From: Cristatella mucedo
Taxonomy: Eukaryota > Bryozoa > Phylactolaemata > Cristatellidae
Direction: 5' to 3'
DNA length: 60,000 nucleotides
Assembly (NCBI GenBank): GCA_009760855.2
Contig: WPIO01000004.1
Coordinates: 6,351,501 to 6,411,500, forward strand
The notes under the pieces were generated by a model. That model made no database searches and was not told where the DNA came from. It saw nothing but the letters and a program-made list of their open reading frames with translations. Shown here in pieces: positions 35,072 to 49,610 of this stretch (within the stretch, counting starts at the first letter, position 1; the number at the start of each line of letters is the position of its first letter). Both the position numbers and the translations under genes were made by a program.

Positions 35072-37066
35072 GTTTTGAATGTTGTAGGAGGTGACGTACC
35101 ACATACAAGTGGTCTGTAACGGCCGTGACCATGAAGTATCATTGTGAAAATGGACTCCGAATAAAAAAAGAATCAGGCTCCAAAGTCACTCGAAATACCT
35201 TCAAGGTAGAGTATTCTACCTGCAGGACTCGTTGCCGAGTTGCTCAAGTTGTTGCACATCACACTTCTAGCAGTGGAAGGTACTGTGCTGTGATTTAAAC
35301 TACTCACTAAGACATGGCGAACTGATTAGAGACGTGTGCTTCGTGATCTTTTGTTGTTGACTGCACGTAGCTAGAGTTGCTATTGGTTCCATTTTGATAC
35401 AATGTAAATGCGACCATCGACTCAGCAAACCTTCTTCTTGTTCTTCTTCTGCCTCCTGTTCTTCTAATCCATCAGTAGCACAGCCAGGTTTTAGGCTGTG
35501 ACCATATATCGATTCTGTCGGGGATGGCTGATCTCACGAGGGCAAGCCGAGCATGGCCGTTGGCATGCAGTCTGGGTGTAACGTTATCGTTGGTCTAAAG
35601 GGAAGACGGACATTAGCCCCTTCAGTCAATTTCATCCTACGGCCTTGGCTGCTACCGAGATGGTGTTGCACGTGTATGCTTAATCCCCACCGACCAGAGA
35701 AGCATGCCATCCGTGTGGAGCTGTAGCAGTCACGGCTTCATCCTTCAGTTGTTCACCGGAAACTAAAGCTCTTCTACTAATGCATCGTAAAGGGATCGGA
35801 AAAAGACTGACATTTGCTGCCCAGTGGAAGTACTCCTTTGATGCACTGCAGATTGACTACTGCTATTCCTGGACAAATGTCTCACCAATTGGTTTGTGTA
35901 TTCAAGAGATTTTCTGCGGCTTTAATGCAAGCCATTAGTAAAGTCATCAAGCTAATTTGCCTACACACTCAGTGCTGCTAAGGCCACGAGAAGCAGTTGA
36001 CAGGCACAATTGATCAGCTGCTACAGCCGAGTTCTAGCCACGGTCTGGGGACTCAACATGAAAAAATCCCACGAGACAATGTTACCCCTCTGCCTGCTGG
36101 CTGCTCGCCCGACGCCTTAAACGGCAAGTAGTGCCTCAGCACAGCAGCAAACCTTTGAGTGCAAGTGTAACGCTCTGCCGGTCTGCCAATGCCAGAGCAT
36201 CCCATGAAGGCACGACTCATGTGAACCGCCAGCGACTTCAGGGCTGGGGTAGCAGCTCGGCTGCTGGTGACTGAATTGGTGGGGCTAGCAGCAGCTGCTG
36301 CTGCCTGAACACGAGTGCTGTCTGCCGTGATGTCATTTCCGTCGCCCCTCTCTCAGAGGCTGTCCGGTCGATCGCAGAGCGAAATAATTTACTATCTACA
36401 CACGTGCCGGCTGTCGCAGGCGACGGAAATTCTATGTATCGGGTGTGCACCTAATTAACCTATGCTGCATACTAAAGGGTGGACCCGACTGAGATAAACC
36501 TATATTCACAAAAGGCATGGCTCGGTTTTTAAGTTAGTTTCGTCATTAGGAGGCGGTGACAGAAGGAGTTAACTACAGAAAATCCACAACCAAGCATGCT
36601 CGATCGCATTTCCCCTAAGGTGCATGACCGGCAGTCAAGAATGCAGTCCTGCCTACCATGGTGCTATTGTGGGCACCATACAGCCATTCAACCATACAGA
36701 TTGTGAACAGCACAGCTAAGAGTTGGGAGATACCCTACATGATTAATTCGGGAAGAACAACGAGGCGAAAATAGTGTGATTAATGGTTAAGCCAGAGAGA
36801 GAAGCACAGAAGGAGTAGCCGTTATCCTTCCCCGATATTTGAAAAGCTCATTCTCCACCACGGAAAGAACCCAACTGGCTAAACGTTTCCCCAAACAACA
36901 CGAATGCATATTCACGTTGCACCTGTAACTCAGCAAGGCCTGCTACTTCTTGCCGGACTGAGTGGAATATACACTTGCTCGGTAAAGACGTAGTTGTGAA
37001 GTACGATGCAAACACTAAAATGTGTGACGTCCTAGTTCTTTGATGCTGAAACAGAAAATATCAGGT
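35072..37066 (+). repeat. Repeat E' (unit 2)
   Basis: Matches 19990-21983 closely; more distant from the E copies. No gene recognised. Confidence 0.85.
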
Positions 37067-37790
37067 TAGCCTACGTTGGCAAAATTTGCATCGCACCATA
37101 TAAGGTATATGCCAATAAATTACTGCAGTGCTAGTAAACGAGTAAAGGCTAGCTGTTCCAGATGCCCAATTCATTGAATGTTAAACAGTATAGAATAGCG
37201 TCGGCAATCAACTCTATTTATATAAGATTTACATAAATGCGTGTACGACATTGTATGGAAAACATGGCGGCGATCAGAGGCATTTGGCACACAAAAAACT
37301 AGATACTCACTTATCGACTTCTATATGAATGTTTCATAAGAGGCGTGAATGCTGATATTTCTGCGGGCTTTAGTGGAATAGGCTAAAATAAAGATTTTGA
37401 GCAGTAGCAAAGAGTCTGTCTACATCTCGAATTTCTTTCTTCATGCTGAATCATGCCACCGATTCTTAGCAAAGTACTGAGATTGAATCGGTGCCATGGA
37501 AACTCAAAGACCTGAGCGTAGTAAATTTCTCAGATTGTGCTAGAAGATTCACGGATTTTAATTACTTCTTAATTGAAAGAAATAGCAAACAGGATGCCTT
37601 CCGTAATTTTTCAGATACTTACTGAGCTAATGTAACGAAAGCAAATCTTAAATGCAAATACAATGGAGGGGCTTAACCTTTTCAGCCACTTGTCAGAATC
37701 ATTTTGCAGCAGTCCATCGAATAAATAAATAAATAAATACATACTAGCTGAATAAACGCCGACTCCTTTGTTTAGCGACATATGTGCCTT
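37067..37790. other. Unrecognised DNA (unit 2 copy of 21984-22710)
   Basis: Includes an (AATA)n run at about 37720-37738. Nothing else recognised. Confidence 0.55.
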
Positions 37791-38205
37791 TATAATAATA
37801 ATAATAATGCATTTGAAAAAGCGCCCTCAGAGAACTCAGCTTCTTTCTAGGGGCTATATAGTTGCTGCAAAGGGAAACGCGATTGAATGGCGAATAATAT
37901 CATGCTTCATATTCAACATGATTATAACATGGTTAGTGGCAGCATGCACAGTGTCAGCAAGCAGAAGCACATAAAGGACGAATCACAAGGACCAAACAAA
38001 TGCTGTCCGAATCACAGGGAACCGACGACTGCCGTCCTAAATAGGTTTGTTTTTAAGTTATTTTTGACCGTGGTCAAGTCAGGGAATGTTGTGACGTTGG
38101 TCGGGAGTGAGTTCCAGGTTTTGGAAGCATCAGCACTAAATGCAAGCTCTCCAAAGGATTTAAGGTTTTGTACGAGGTGTTGGTTAACTGTTGATTTCCG
38201 AAAAG
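37791..38205 (-). mobile_element. LINE 3' end with (AAT)n tail (unit 2)
   Basis: Copy of 22711-23125. The (AAT)n tail is 3 nt shorter than in unit 1 and the protein ending reads FGELAFSADASKTWNSLP. Confidence 0.82.
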
Positions 38206-38330
38206 CCGGTTTGACGGCTATCGCCACCTCTTGCAGTGGCGATAAAGGATCGCCCACAACTTCGGACTTCGGTAGTAAAAAGCAACCAACTTACCTAGTG
38301 TGCCATCACGGCTCAGTAGCATTCAGGTTT
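38206..38330 (-). mobile_element. SINE, inverted partner (unit 2)
   Basis: Copy of 23126-23250, inverted relative to the following SINE and lacking box B. Confidence 0.65.
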
Positions 38331-38457
38331 GCTTCCCCTTGGCTTGCCCGGTCTAATCACGTACTCCGCGAGAGAAGTTTCAGGTATGTAGTTTTAAGGT
38401 AGAAACGAAACGAAGCTGTTGGTCGGTCTCCTACAGTTACGGTCGTATTGAAGCGAT

Positions 38458-38625
38458 AGTATGGTGAGCCGCAATGGCACACTAGGTAAGGCACTTGCTT
38501 TCACGATCATGGTCCCGAGGTCGTGGGTTCGATTCCTGCAGTGGGCGATCCTTTATCGCCACTGCAAGTAGTGGTGATAACCGTAAAGGCTCTTCAGTCG
38601 CTATAAAAAGAGACTGTGTAATCAG
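38458..38625 (+). mobile_element. tRNA-derived SINE (unit 2)
   Basis: Copy of 23374-23540. Box A is at 38475-38486 and a perfect box B at 38526-38536. Confidence 0.75.
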
Positions 38626-38928
38626 TCAGGATTTATTTATTCAAGGAACTGCAGGTAAGCCAAAGATTTAGATTATGCATTAAAGGTGAACTTGGTGCTA
38701 TAATGTCTTCTGTAGGTGAATACGAAGAGAAGCGATGTTGCGAGAAGGTTGTCAAGAAGCCTATGATAAGATAGTTATATAGAGCCTAAACAGTTAACAT
38801 AGTCGATCAATGAAAACTTGAATAGACTTTAAGGTCAGATTTGAGCTAACATCTCAGCAGAGGGCGGCCTTTAATAAAGTAAGAGCCAAAGCAACGCCAC
38901 ACAATATTGGCTGATACAATTCAAGTTG

Positions 38929-39242
38929 CTAAAGAGTGGCGGACATAAGCAATTTTTTGAAACAAAGCGACACTGAAAAACAAAAGGCTGTTTTATCATA
39001 ATGAGCCTTTGCAGCTTCCCACGGAGCTCGATAAGTTAAACTTTATTTGCACTGGTCAAGATGTGCTTACAGGATGTATAACAGAAAGGTTCAATCAGAT
39101 TCAACAACATACCGCATTATCTGGGTTTGGTTATGAAATCTTTAAGAGTTCTGAAAAATCCGAAGTTGATATCCTTAGTGAGTGCAAATCTCTGGAGGAG
39201 TTGCTTACATGGAGACAGCAAGGAGGACGTGGACAGAACTGA
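38929..39242 (+). pseudogene. Frameshifted copy of the unrecognised open frame (unit 2)
   Basis: Corresponds to 23848-24153. A longer T run near 38955 breaks the frame; only the last 77 codons stay open. No ATG start. This suggests no selection on the frame. Confidence 0.3.
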
Positions 39243-40199
39243 AACACACACAGATGCAAGCCTATGCCTAGCGGCTTACCCAGACTAGGAATCACCAAGT
39301 GGTCTTGCAATTTAACTGGCACTACTGGTTAATAAAAACATTTCCCTTCCTTTCAGTAGCTTTTCTTAGAATTTTATTGAGTCTTAAAACTTCAGTGTCC
39401 GATCTTGAAAGGTAAATTTATACATTAGAAGTTACACTAATATCTCGTCGTTTATCTGTGAGCAAAGACTGGCGGTTGGCTGGCCAAAAATGTTCAGTGA
39501 TAGAGATTTAGTTCCTCCGAACATTAAAGAAATGTTCTCCAAGAGTTCAAAAAGCAAGAAATGTAAAGCTTTTAACAACACCAACTGCAATTGTTTAACT
39601 GTCTATCTTAACGATTGAGATTTATAATAAGTTACAATTCCTTCTCTCAGATCTTTTAACTTAGGAACCATCTATGAACTCAAATAGTGTTCTAATCTAG
39701 CAATCACTTGGGCTTCAGCTATGCTTTACAGCAAGGCAGGTGATTCAATAACCACGTTATGTTTAGAAATCAGCCTAGCAATGCATCGCAAATATAACTC
39801 GGCACCAATAAAGAGCAATGACTAAATGAGGGCTATGCAGTCTTATCTTTTTGCTTTCTCTGTCATAATTCCGAACGCAGATAGGGTTTCTCACTCATCA
39901 TTGATTAAAGTAACTTCAAACCTGTGCCAATAAATAATTATCATATTTGCGAGATATTTTTAAAGAGCTCTTGACAGAATGCTGAATTTTAATTCATTGT
40001 ATAGAGGCCATGATGCAGCACTAACGTTTTAGCAGAATACGAAAAAATTAGTCACTTTTTACGGCAGCCTGGATTTCACTTGTAAAGAGACAAGTAAAAG
40101 TTAAACATATAAACTGCTACCTTAAATCATAGCCACGGTTAAGAACAAAACTGTTGAGAGTATTATTATGACTACCATGAAGCCTAAAACTGAATAAAA
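39243..40199. other. Unrecognised AT-rich DNA (unit 2)
   Basis: Copy of 24154-25111; nothing recognised. Confidence 0.5.
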
Positions 40200-41753
40200 C
40201 TATATATATAATGTGGTTAGAGGCGACATGCACAGCATCAGTATGCAAGTGTGGTTAGTGGCAGCATGCACAGTATCGGCATGCATAAGAACATGAAGAA
40301 TGAATAACAGAGATCCACTAAATGCTATCCGAAAAAACGTGCGTTTTGAGATTCTTTTAAATGTGGTCAAGTCAGGGGATGTTTTAACCAAAGTCGGGAG
40401 TGAGTTTTGGGCTTCGGGAGCATGCGAACTAGATGCATGGTCTGTAAATAATTTGAGATTTGCACTATTAATAAGTAAAATGTAATTTTCCCAAAAGCCG
40501 GTGGCATGATGCTTGGCCTGGTGGGGGAGTAGATCTGATAGACAGGCTGGAGCCAAAGAATTAGGAGACCTAAAAGTGAGCGACCTTAATCCGTTGCTTC
40601 ACTGGTATCCAGTGGAGGTCGGCGAGAAGTGGTGCTCTGCCGAGACCGCAATGCCAATGACAGACAAGCCTAGCTGCAGAGTTTAGCAGCAGCTGTATGC
40701 ACCTGATTAAGCATGCCGGCAGGCCAACAAGCAGCGAGTTAGAGAAATAAAATCGGGATGTCATAAATGCATAGAACAGCTTAGATGTGCTATCCTTACC
40801 TAAACAAGCCCGATTTTTATTACTCTCATGCAGCTGAAAATAGGTAGGCTTGGCAGTGGAGCTGATGTGGTCGTCTAACGAGAGGTCGCTTTAAAACATA
40901 ACATTTTGATTTTTCACAGGTCTGATTTTGTGCAGATTCAACACGTGATATGCTGGCAGAGCCGTTTTTGAGTTTAGCACTTCCACTTTCTGAATCAAAC
41001 TCGGTTCGCCTATAACTATTTATTTAGCTCTATCATTATTTAATTTAATAAAATTTGATGTCATTCATACGGCACTGTCATCAGTATGAACATCGATCGA
41101 CTCAGAGAATTTGAGGTGGTCGATGGCTAGGAGTGATTAAAGCAAAGGCACAACCGAGTGTCATCTGCATAGAAGTGAAAGCCTAGGTTGTGCATGGCAA
41201 TCACATCGGCAAGAGGGGCAGTATAAAGCGTGAAAAAAATAACCAGACCTGACACAGAGCCCTAAGGCACCCCACATTTTAAAAGTGCCTCGGATGATCT
41301 TTGTCATTTTACTTCAATACTCTGGAGTCTCCCAATAAGGTAGGACCTGAAAGATTGCAGAGCAATGCCAGTGATACCCAGCCAATATGAGATGTGCTCA
41401 AGAATAACTTGGTGATCGATAGTATTAAAAGCTGCCGAAACAACAAGCAAACCAAGCAGAGATACTTTACCCATATTCCGCATCCCTAAGGAGGTCGTGG
41501 TTCACCCTATGCACTGCCGTTTCTCTGGAGTGATCAGCTCTAAAGACGGAACTGGAACTTACTAGCAAGGTTTGAAGTTTAAATATATGAGTTCAGCTGG
41601 TCTGCAACGAATCGCCTCAATATCTTTGATATGAATGGCAGAATGAAGACTGGGCGGAATACACTAAGCTCTCTTGGTGTAGTGTCACTTTCTTAAACAG
41701 TGGCCTGACTTAAGCTTTTTTGAAAGCAGCTGGGACATGACCTGAGGCTAATG

Positions 41754-42232
41754 TAATGTATCTCCGTCAGTAAGTCCACCGAGTCATAAAAACCATGTGG
41801 GTGTTAGGCATGAGAGTTTTGTATAGCACACTCACAGCCTAAGCGGCTTTCGGTACGCATTCGGTACCCAACAGACTTCGTCTCATGCAACAAAGAGAAA
41901 GTGGGAAGCATAGCAGAGTTAGGAGAGCAGTTGAGGTAGTGAGTAGCATAGAAGTAGCAGCTCAGGACCGCTGAAAAAGATGTGCCATAGTCGGCAGTTG
42001 GAGAGTAGATGTCGTTGCATAAGAATTGTGGAAGCGAGTTCCACAGTCTAGGACCTGCAGAGCTAAAGCTTCTGTCGCCAACTGTCTTTAAGCGGAGGAA
42101 TGGGACAGCTAATCTATTGTCCACACAGGACCTGAGGGCGCGAACAGGCTGAAACTGATGCAGCAGTTCAGCTAGGTATGAAGGAGCCAAGCCGTGGCGG
42201 GCCTTGTGGGTCAGCTTAAGAACTTTGCTCTG
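41754..42232 (-). mobile_element. 479-bp nested LINE C-terminal fragment (unit 2)
   Basis: Same length and position as 26663-27141, so the insertion predates the array duplication. Confidence 0.75.
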
Positions 42233-43414
42233 ACATAATACTGATGTAAGTCATGCATGGAAGCAGCAGATTAATGTAACGAAGGAGCGGGACAGTGGGC
42301 ATGGGGTCTCAAGGGCTTGTTGTCGTCTAGTGCCCTTTTAAATGTTAAACATTGAAGTGGAGCCAGGAATCGAGGGACAGCAGCCTAAGGGGGATGCTGC
42401 CACCGCAGGGATTGACTCTCTGATCTTGTCTATCTTGTAGACAAAGAATTGACAGTAGTGATCAGCGAGATCATCACAAGGGTCATCAGGTAAGGAGCTA
42501 ATCTGATAGTGGTTAAAGTGATTGTTGATCGTCGACATCAGCATTTTTAGATTGTGCATCTGTGATTAAACAACGTTAATTAAGAAGCTAGACTTGATAT
42601 TTGCTAGTATTGATTGGTACGATCAACAATAGCACTTGTATGCCTGTCGATGGACAGTCAGTCCTGATCTTTGGTATGTTTTTCAAGCTCGTGCTTGGCA
42701 GACGTAGCTAGAATAATGTCTGCGGAAAACCACAGGCCGTCTGGTCGAGGGCAGGCAGTGTGCTTAGTCAGAAGTGCAATCTCGTCTAGCTTGTCGGCTA
42801 GTATCATGTTGTAGCTATTTATCAAGGGCGACAGATCAGAGGTGGAACAGAGCAGCAGAAGCGATGCAGATATACTCGAACGGACAGCATCGACGTCAAG
42901 TTTCTTGAGGTTTCTCGATTCACAGTGATTTTAGTGGAGGAGAAAGCTGGAAATTACTGTAGATTGAATGAGATCTACATGTGGTCCGATAAGCATGAGT
43001 TGGTACTAATTGTAGATGACACAGATGTCGTATGAGAAAACGTGGTCGAGTGTGCGACCCTTGACATGAGTTTGGCCGTGCACAGGAGCCACGAGAGACA
43101 ATGAGTCAGTCAATGCACGAAATTCAGTGCTCAAGTCGTCAGATAAGTTATGGAAGCTAATGTTAAAATCATCCATAACGAGAAAGGATCGCGTTTTTTT
43201 ACACATAGAATCGAAATGAGATCGGAGAAATCTGAGATAAAGGAGGATTTTGTACCTGTGTGGGCGATCGACTACTGCCACCAACGGTAGCTTGTTTTCA
43301 CTAGGAATCAAGACAATCAATTCAAAAGACTGCTTCAAGGGTACTTCAAACGGCTTGAAGTTGATTTTCGAGAGCATGACAGCAGCCGCTCCACATGCAG
43401 TCTTGATAGATGAA

Positions 43415-43894
43415 TGCCAGTTAGGAATTCAGAAATAAAAACGAACATAGACACATTTTTCTTTAGCAATAACTACGAGCAATCTTATAGCTACTGCTAT
43501 TAACAAAAATCAATTATTGTCTAGATTATTCTTCAGAATAGCACCTACGGCATATATATAGAAGGTTAAGGAAAAATTGTGTGCGCCGTACATTTTACTG
43601 AGTCATTATTAAATTCAGTACATTTTTATTTCATTTAATAATTACTAAAATCACACGTACGAACTTTTTCCTCAACATTATGTCTAAACTTGCAGGTCAA
43701 GTGGGGACGTTTCGAAACTATTTAATTGTGAGTTGATCGGCAGAGTTTCTCAAATTAATTCTCGTTATTGCCAAGCTTTCGATCAGCAATGTTTTATGCT
43801 GGAATATCCCACTATTCACCAACAAGGTACCTATGAACACCTGACAGTTATGTAACCTAGCTAAGCGCTATTAAATCAATCAATTATTTAAATT
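43415..43894 (+). mobile_element. 480-bp dispersed element in the LINE endonuclease (unit 2)
   Basis: Copy of 28321-28800, again splitting the endonuclease. Confidence 0.65.
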
Positions 43895-44114
43895 TATATA
43901 TTTATATCTATCTAGGGGTTTAAAGAATGAGAGACCAGTCGAGTTAGACTCTTTAATGGTCAGACAGATTATCGGTAATAGCCCAGTATCAGTTAGGGCG
44001 AGCAGGTCTAGACCATTTTCAGAAATAAGGTCGATCTTTACCAGAGGTTTATTGGTTAGTAAAGCGAGGATTATAATGGCAGGCGATAGGTTGGCCCGCC
44101 GGAGTAATAAGCCC

Positions 44115-45842
44115 ATATTTTGAATGTTGTAGGAGGTGAGCTACCACATGCAAGTGGTCTGTAACGACCGTGACCGTGAAGTATCATTGTGAAAATGGAC
44201 TCCGAATAAAAAAAAGAATCGGGCTCCAAAGTCACTCAAAATACCTTCAATGTAGTGAGTTCTACCTGCACGACTCGTTGCTGAGTTGCTCAAGTTGTTG
44301 CACATCACACTTCTAGCAGTTGAAGGTACTGTCTTACGATTCAAACTACTCACTAAGACATGGCGAACTGATTAGAGACATGTGGTTCGTGATCTTTTGT
44401 TGTTGACTGCACGTAGTTAGAGTTGCTAATAGTTCCCTTTTGATACAATGTAAGTGTGGCTATTGAATTAGCAAATCTTGTTCTTGTTGTTCTTCTTCTT
44501 CTGCCTCCTGTTCTTCTTATCATTGAGTAGCATTGCCAGGTTTTAGGCTGTAGCCACATTTTGATCTTGTCAGGGACAGCCAATCTCAGGAGGGCAGACC
44601 GAGCATGGCCGTTGGCATGCAGTCTGGGTGGTATGTTATCGTCCGTCGAAAGGGAAGGGAGACATTAGCCCCCTCAGTCACTTACATCGTACGGCCTTGG
44701 CTGCTACCAAGATGGTGTTGCACGTGTATGCTTAATCCACATCGACCAGAGAAGCGTGCTGTCCGTGTGTAGCTGTAGCAGTCACTGCTTGATTCTTCGG
44801 TTGTTCACCGAAGACTAGAGCTCTCCTACTTATGCATTGTAAAGGTATCGGAAAACGACTGACATCTGCTGCCCAGTGGATGTGCTCCTGTGATGCACTG
44901 CAGATTGACTACTGCTATTCCAGTTCACATTTCCCACCAATGGCTTTGTGTATTCAAGAGACTATCTGTAGCTATATTAAGAGCCATTAGTTAAGTTATC
45001 AAGCTAATTTGTCTACATACTAACTCCTGCTAAGGCCGCAAGAAGCAGTTGACAGGCAAAATTGATAAGCTGCTACAGCCGAGTTCTAGCCACGGTCTGG
45101 GGACTCGACACCAAAAATTCAACGAGACCATGTTACCCCCCCTCTGCCTACCAGGCTGCTCTCCCGATGACCTATGCGGCAGGTAGTGCTTCAGCATAGC
45201 AGCAAACCTTTGAGTGCACGTGTTACGCTCTGCCGGTCTGCCAATGCCAGAGCATCCCATGGAGGCACGACTCATGTGAACCGCCAGCGACCTCAGGGCT
45301 GAGGTAGCAGCACAGCTGCTGGTGACAGAATTAGTGGGGCTAGCAGCAGCTGTGGCTGCCTGAAATCGAGTGCTGTCTGCCGTGATGTCAATTCCGTTGC
45401 CCCTCTCTCAGAGAATGTCCGGTCGATGAAAGAGCGAAATAAGTCGCTTTCTACACACGAGCCGGTTGTCGCAGGCTATAGACATTCTATGCATCGATCG
45501 TGCACCTAATGAAACTATGTGGCATACTAAGAGGTGGACCCGACTGAGATGATCATGCATTCACAATGGAGTGGTTCCCTGTTTAATTTGGTTTCGTCAT
45601 TAGGGGACATTGACGAAAGGAAGTAACCGCTGGAAATCCGAAACTAAGCATGCTCGATCGCATTTTACATCTGGTGCATGACCGGTAGTCAACAATGCAG
45701 TACTGCTTAGCATGGTGCAATTGTTGGCACCACACAGCCATTATACCGTGCAGAGTTTGAGCAGCACAGCTACGAGTTAGGAGATACCCTGCAGGATTAA
45801 GTCGATGAGAACAACGAACCGAAAAATGTGTGTGATTAATGG

Positions 45843-45878
<36 letters not shown>

Positions 45879-46141
45879 CATAGAGTGAGTAGCCCTAATC
45901 CGGCCGTGATATTTGAAAAGCCCGTTCTCCACCATGGACAGAAACCATGTGGCTAAACGTATGGCCGAACAGCATGAAAGCATGTTCACGTTGCACCTGT
46001 ACCTCTACAAGGCCTGGTACTTCTTGAGGGAGTGAGTGAAGTATACACTTGCTCGGTCAAAGACGTAGTTGTGAAGTATGGTGCAGACACTAATATGTGA
46101 CGTCATAGTTTTTTCTATGCTGAAACAGAAAATGTCAGGTG
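44115..46141 (+). repeat. Repeat E, full length, spanning the unit 2/3 junction
   Basis: Matches 29020-31041. Its (GA)n run (about 45846-45878) is the longest of the E copies. Confidence 0.85.
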
Positions 46142-48975
46142 ATGCTTTGGCTTTTCTGATTCAATTCGATTGAGCCCAGCATTCTTTCAGCTCTTGAACT
46201 ATGTGATGTCGATCGCTAGCACATATGACATAATATGGCACAAACCAAGTGCTCTCGAGTTTCCTAAATAGCCTCTCTTTGGTTATCGTTCGGTTGTTCT
46301 AGTTAAAGACCATCTAGATATCCCTCTCCAGTTGCACGGAGGAGTGTTATTGTATATATTCCAGTAATTAGTGGACTGAATAATCATCAATGTACTACCT
46401 CTATAGAAATCAAGCTGCGACTTATGTTTCTTCCACTCCATATTTAGTGAAACACGCTGGTATTTCTCCGTGTCAGCACCTTTATCACTAAGCAATCACA
46501 AACTGAATGCCTATAATTCTAAAAGAGCCGTTTACAGACACGAATTAATTTTTGTGGATTTCCAGTGTCAGCGATATCATGTAGCTAAAGCAAAAATAAC
46601 TACACCGACAGAATAACTTCTTTAAAGCTTAGCAGCAGGTTCAAGATCCCTTTCTACTTGACAAATAGCACAATTTAAAGTATTGTAACTATCGCTTGAC
46701 CCCTCTCTGGGGTGTCCTACTCATCGTCTTGAAAGACTATTTAGGGTTTAGCAGGTCTTCGGGCTGTCAACAAGTTTGTAGTCGTCATTCAGATGGTAAA
46801 CGACCATTGATGGAGGCACCAGCAAGATAAAAGCATGGCCTTAACTATAGACTTCCAAGAAAGAAGTGACGTAAAAAAGATGAGTTATATAACCTTGAAG
46901 TCAATATATACGATACGATTGCGATCTCGGGAGAGAAGCTTAACGGCAAAATAATTTGCAAACGATTAGTTCCTCATCGCACAATCTGAAAGACCACGGA
47001 CTAGCAAATATTGTGAGTGACGAGATATTGCGATTGAACTTCAATGTAGGATTAAACAGCAAAGAATTCAATTACCTGCCTAGACAAGCTAATCTGTTTG
47101 CATAGGCACTCACTTATCTCGAAGTGCCAGAGTTGGCTTAGGAGCTGATATCACATAGAGGTCCAGTGGAAGGTTACTGAAATTTTTAGACATTGTCTTT
47201 AGTTATTTCGTCTACTCAAAAATCCACAGGTACACGAACTATTTCACCTTTCTACTACTTCCTTTTCGAAAAAAGTAAATCTTGTATTTCATTCAAGGTC
47301 TTTCGAATTTTAATAGCTTACAGCTTGCTTGAACGTAGTGCAGCCCACACGCTAACCTCGAAAGATGAAATAAATGCTGGTGAATGATTTAAGAAGAGCA
47401 AGCAGAATTTGAAACTATAATTGTCAAAGTATATTTAATCACTAATTCAAAATAATGTTTATGATTCTGAAACATTAAACAATTAAACATTCTGTATTTT
47501 GAGTAAACAAATCAAAGTTTTGTTTTGTGCAATTGCTAAAGTATGGGGAAGTGCAGATTGCCGAAAGGCCGACCTTGGCCAAGTTATTTTTGAATAATCA
47601 GTGGTGCAAAAAAAGTAACTGCTTGTTTCTCCCTAGTCGATCAACTGGTAACGTTTTATTTTCAAGAACAAGCTTTCAGCATTAAAGTAGTTATTTGAAA
47701 AACAACGTTTGTAATTTAAAAATATAACACTGTTAAAAATGCATTTCTATAGCACCCCCAGATTTTTTATTATGCTTCTAGGTAACTTACAACTGCTGCA
47801 AAAGAAGCATTTCTTAATGGTTAATGGTAGCCTGCATAATGACAGCGAGAATAATACATGTTAAGCACCTGGAAAGAGATAGTTCTCAGAGGTCGCTTTA
47901 TCAGGTATATTATTATTATTAAAACAGTTTTAGAGGTGGAAAGCTCAGGGTAAGCATGCACACATTTGTAGTGACAGCATGCCTAGCGAGAGTAAACATA
48001 AGGTCACATGAAAAGGTGATTCATATTGGCTCACTAAACGGCGTGATGCAAGGTTTATTGTAGCTTTTTTCAATGTAGCTAAGTCACTAGACGATTCAAC
48101 GCCAGTAAGGTAAAATGTAAGCACCTGAGTTTAGGAGTAAACGAGCTAAACGCACGGTCTTCAAATAGTTGAGGTTCATAAGAGGTTTAGGTAAAGAACT
48201 AAATAAAGTAGAGCAGGTTTTTAAGTTGTTTAGTCTGGGTGGGCTGTATATCTGATAGGTACCCTGGAGTCGAAGAATAAAGGGACCTAAAAGCAAGTGA
48301 CAGCACCTTTAATTCGACCGATGGACTACTTGACTGGGTGTCAGTGCAGATCTGTGAGAAGCGATAGGACGTGGCAAACAAGTTATAAATGATGGCTGAC
48401 AAGGTTATGCAAACCGAATACAAGTGTTCACACATTGGTGGATATAATATGACTAGAACATGAAAACAAGCTTTTCATTCAGAGACTTTTGTATTTTCTG
48501 AGACTATGAGATATTTGACCATATTATCCACCAGAAAACGCATCTCGGCCGATCAGTTTTTTGGAAGACCAATATAGTTGAACAAGCTATACAATGCACA
48601 CTGTTTTCATCAACAAGGAACGAGATTGATTTCTTTCAATTCCAATCAATAAACAGCAGAGACCCTAAGCTTCTAAATGTTGCTATAAGCCTGCTTGGTG
48701 AGTCTATTCATTTTGTCTACTTTGCCTGGACTGAAGACTTCCAGTCAATGCATATATCACGCAACTAGTTTTAAGTCCAGAAAAGAGTTCATTACAAACC
48801 ATTTTTGACAGGTTATTTATATCACAATGGGATATTGCAAAGAGTAAATGACAACAAAAAAGGCCATTTTTTATTAAATGGTATCACGATTTTTAAAGTT
48901 ACACGATTCCAATGCTTTATTACTAGTTATTAGGTTAGAAATTTTTCATCGAATTGAAACTCTTTATTTTACACG
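46142..48975 (+). repeat. Block B (unit 3)
   Basis: Matches 15962-18797 and 31042-33875, with the opposed LINE fragments at about 47870-48470. Confidence 0.85.
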
Positions 48976-49610
48976 GAGGTTTGGCTTCTGCTGCCTGTCT
49001 CTGGCCTGCTCTAAACAGGTCGGTTGAATTTACTTCAGCTCAGCTTCGGTGGCCACGGTTGAAACCGAATGAGCTAAACCACGCAGCCAGTGCCGAACAG
49101 GCTCTTCAGTTTGGGCACTTGCTCTCAATCCATATAAGAGTGCTGGTAGTAAGACTCAGTGACATGAAACAAATAGGCAGTGACTTTTGAGAGCACGTGA
49201 GTGATTTGTGGCAGCTTGTTATCCTGCTGTTAAACATGGCAGCTGCCTTGATGAAGTTGGTCGGCAGCAGCAGCAGCAGCAGGATCACAGTGATTGCTAA
49301 AAAGCCGTGACTGGGCAGGCTAAAGCAGCCCGTGCTGCAGCTGGACGGGTAGCTGGTTCTGGAGCTGCTACTCTGAAAGGCTGCAGCTATTAAGCATGAA
49401 AATCGGTTGCTTTAGATTGCTTTCTGCAGCCAGACGGGCATATCGTCCGGTACAAGATTAGTATCTTCTTCGGCGAGAGACGGTTTCATCTTAGATTGCT
49501 CTTTAAGCAAAAAGAGCTGAGCTTGTGGCTGAGTAGCTGCAAACCAGAGTGGCAGCCCCAGCAGTAAGGCAGAGCAAGCAGCTTGTGCTGAGCCACTCTG
49601 ATTACGTCGC

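Larger units (their letters stand above)
40200..44114 (-). mobile_element. Nearly complete but dead LINE (unit 2)
   Basis: Same layout as 25112-29019: C-terminal domain near 40340-40556, thumb 40570-40764, RT with YADD at 41171-41160, nested 479-bp LINE piece 41754-42232, linker 42340-42840, endonuclease 43006-43414, 480-bp insertion 43415-43894, endonuclease N-terminus up to 44114. A small indel near 43190-43260 shifts the frame in the YRPP-like region relative to unit 1. Confidence 0.85.
29938..45032 (+). repeat. 15-kb tandem repeat, unit 2
   Basis: Full second unit with the order described for unit 1 and scattered substitutions and small indels. It ends where GGCCGCAAGAAGCAG recurs at 45033. 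Confidence 0.95.
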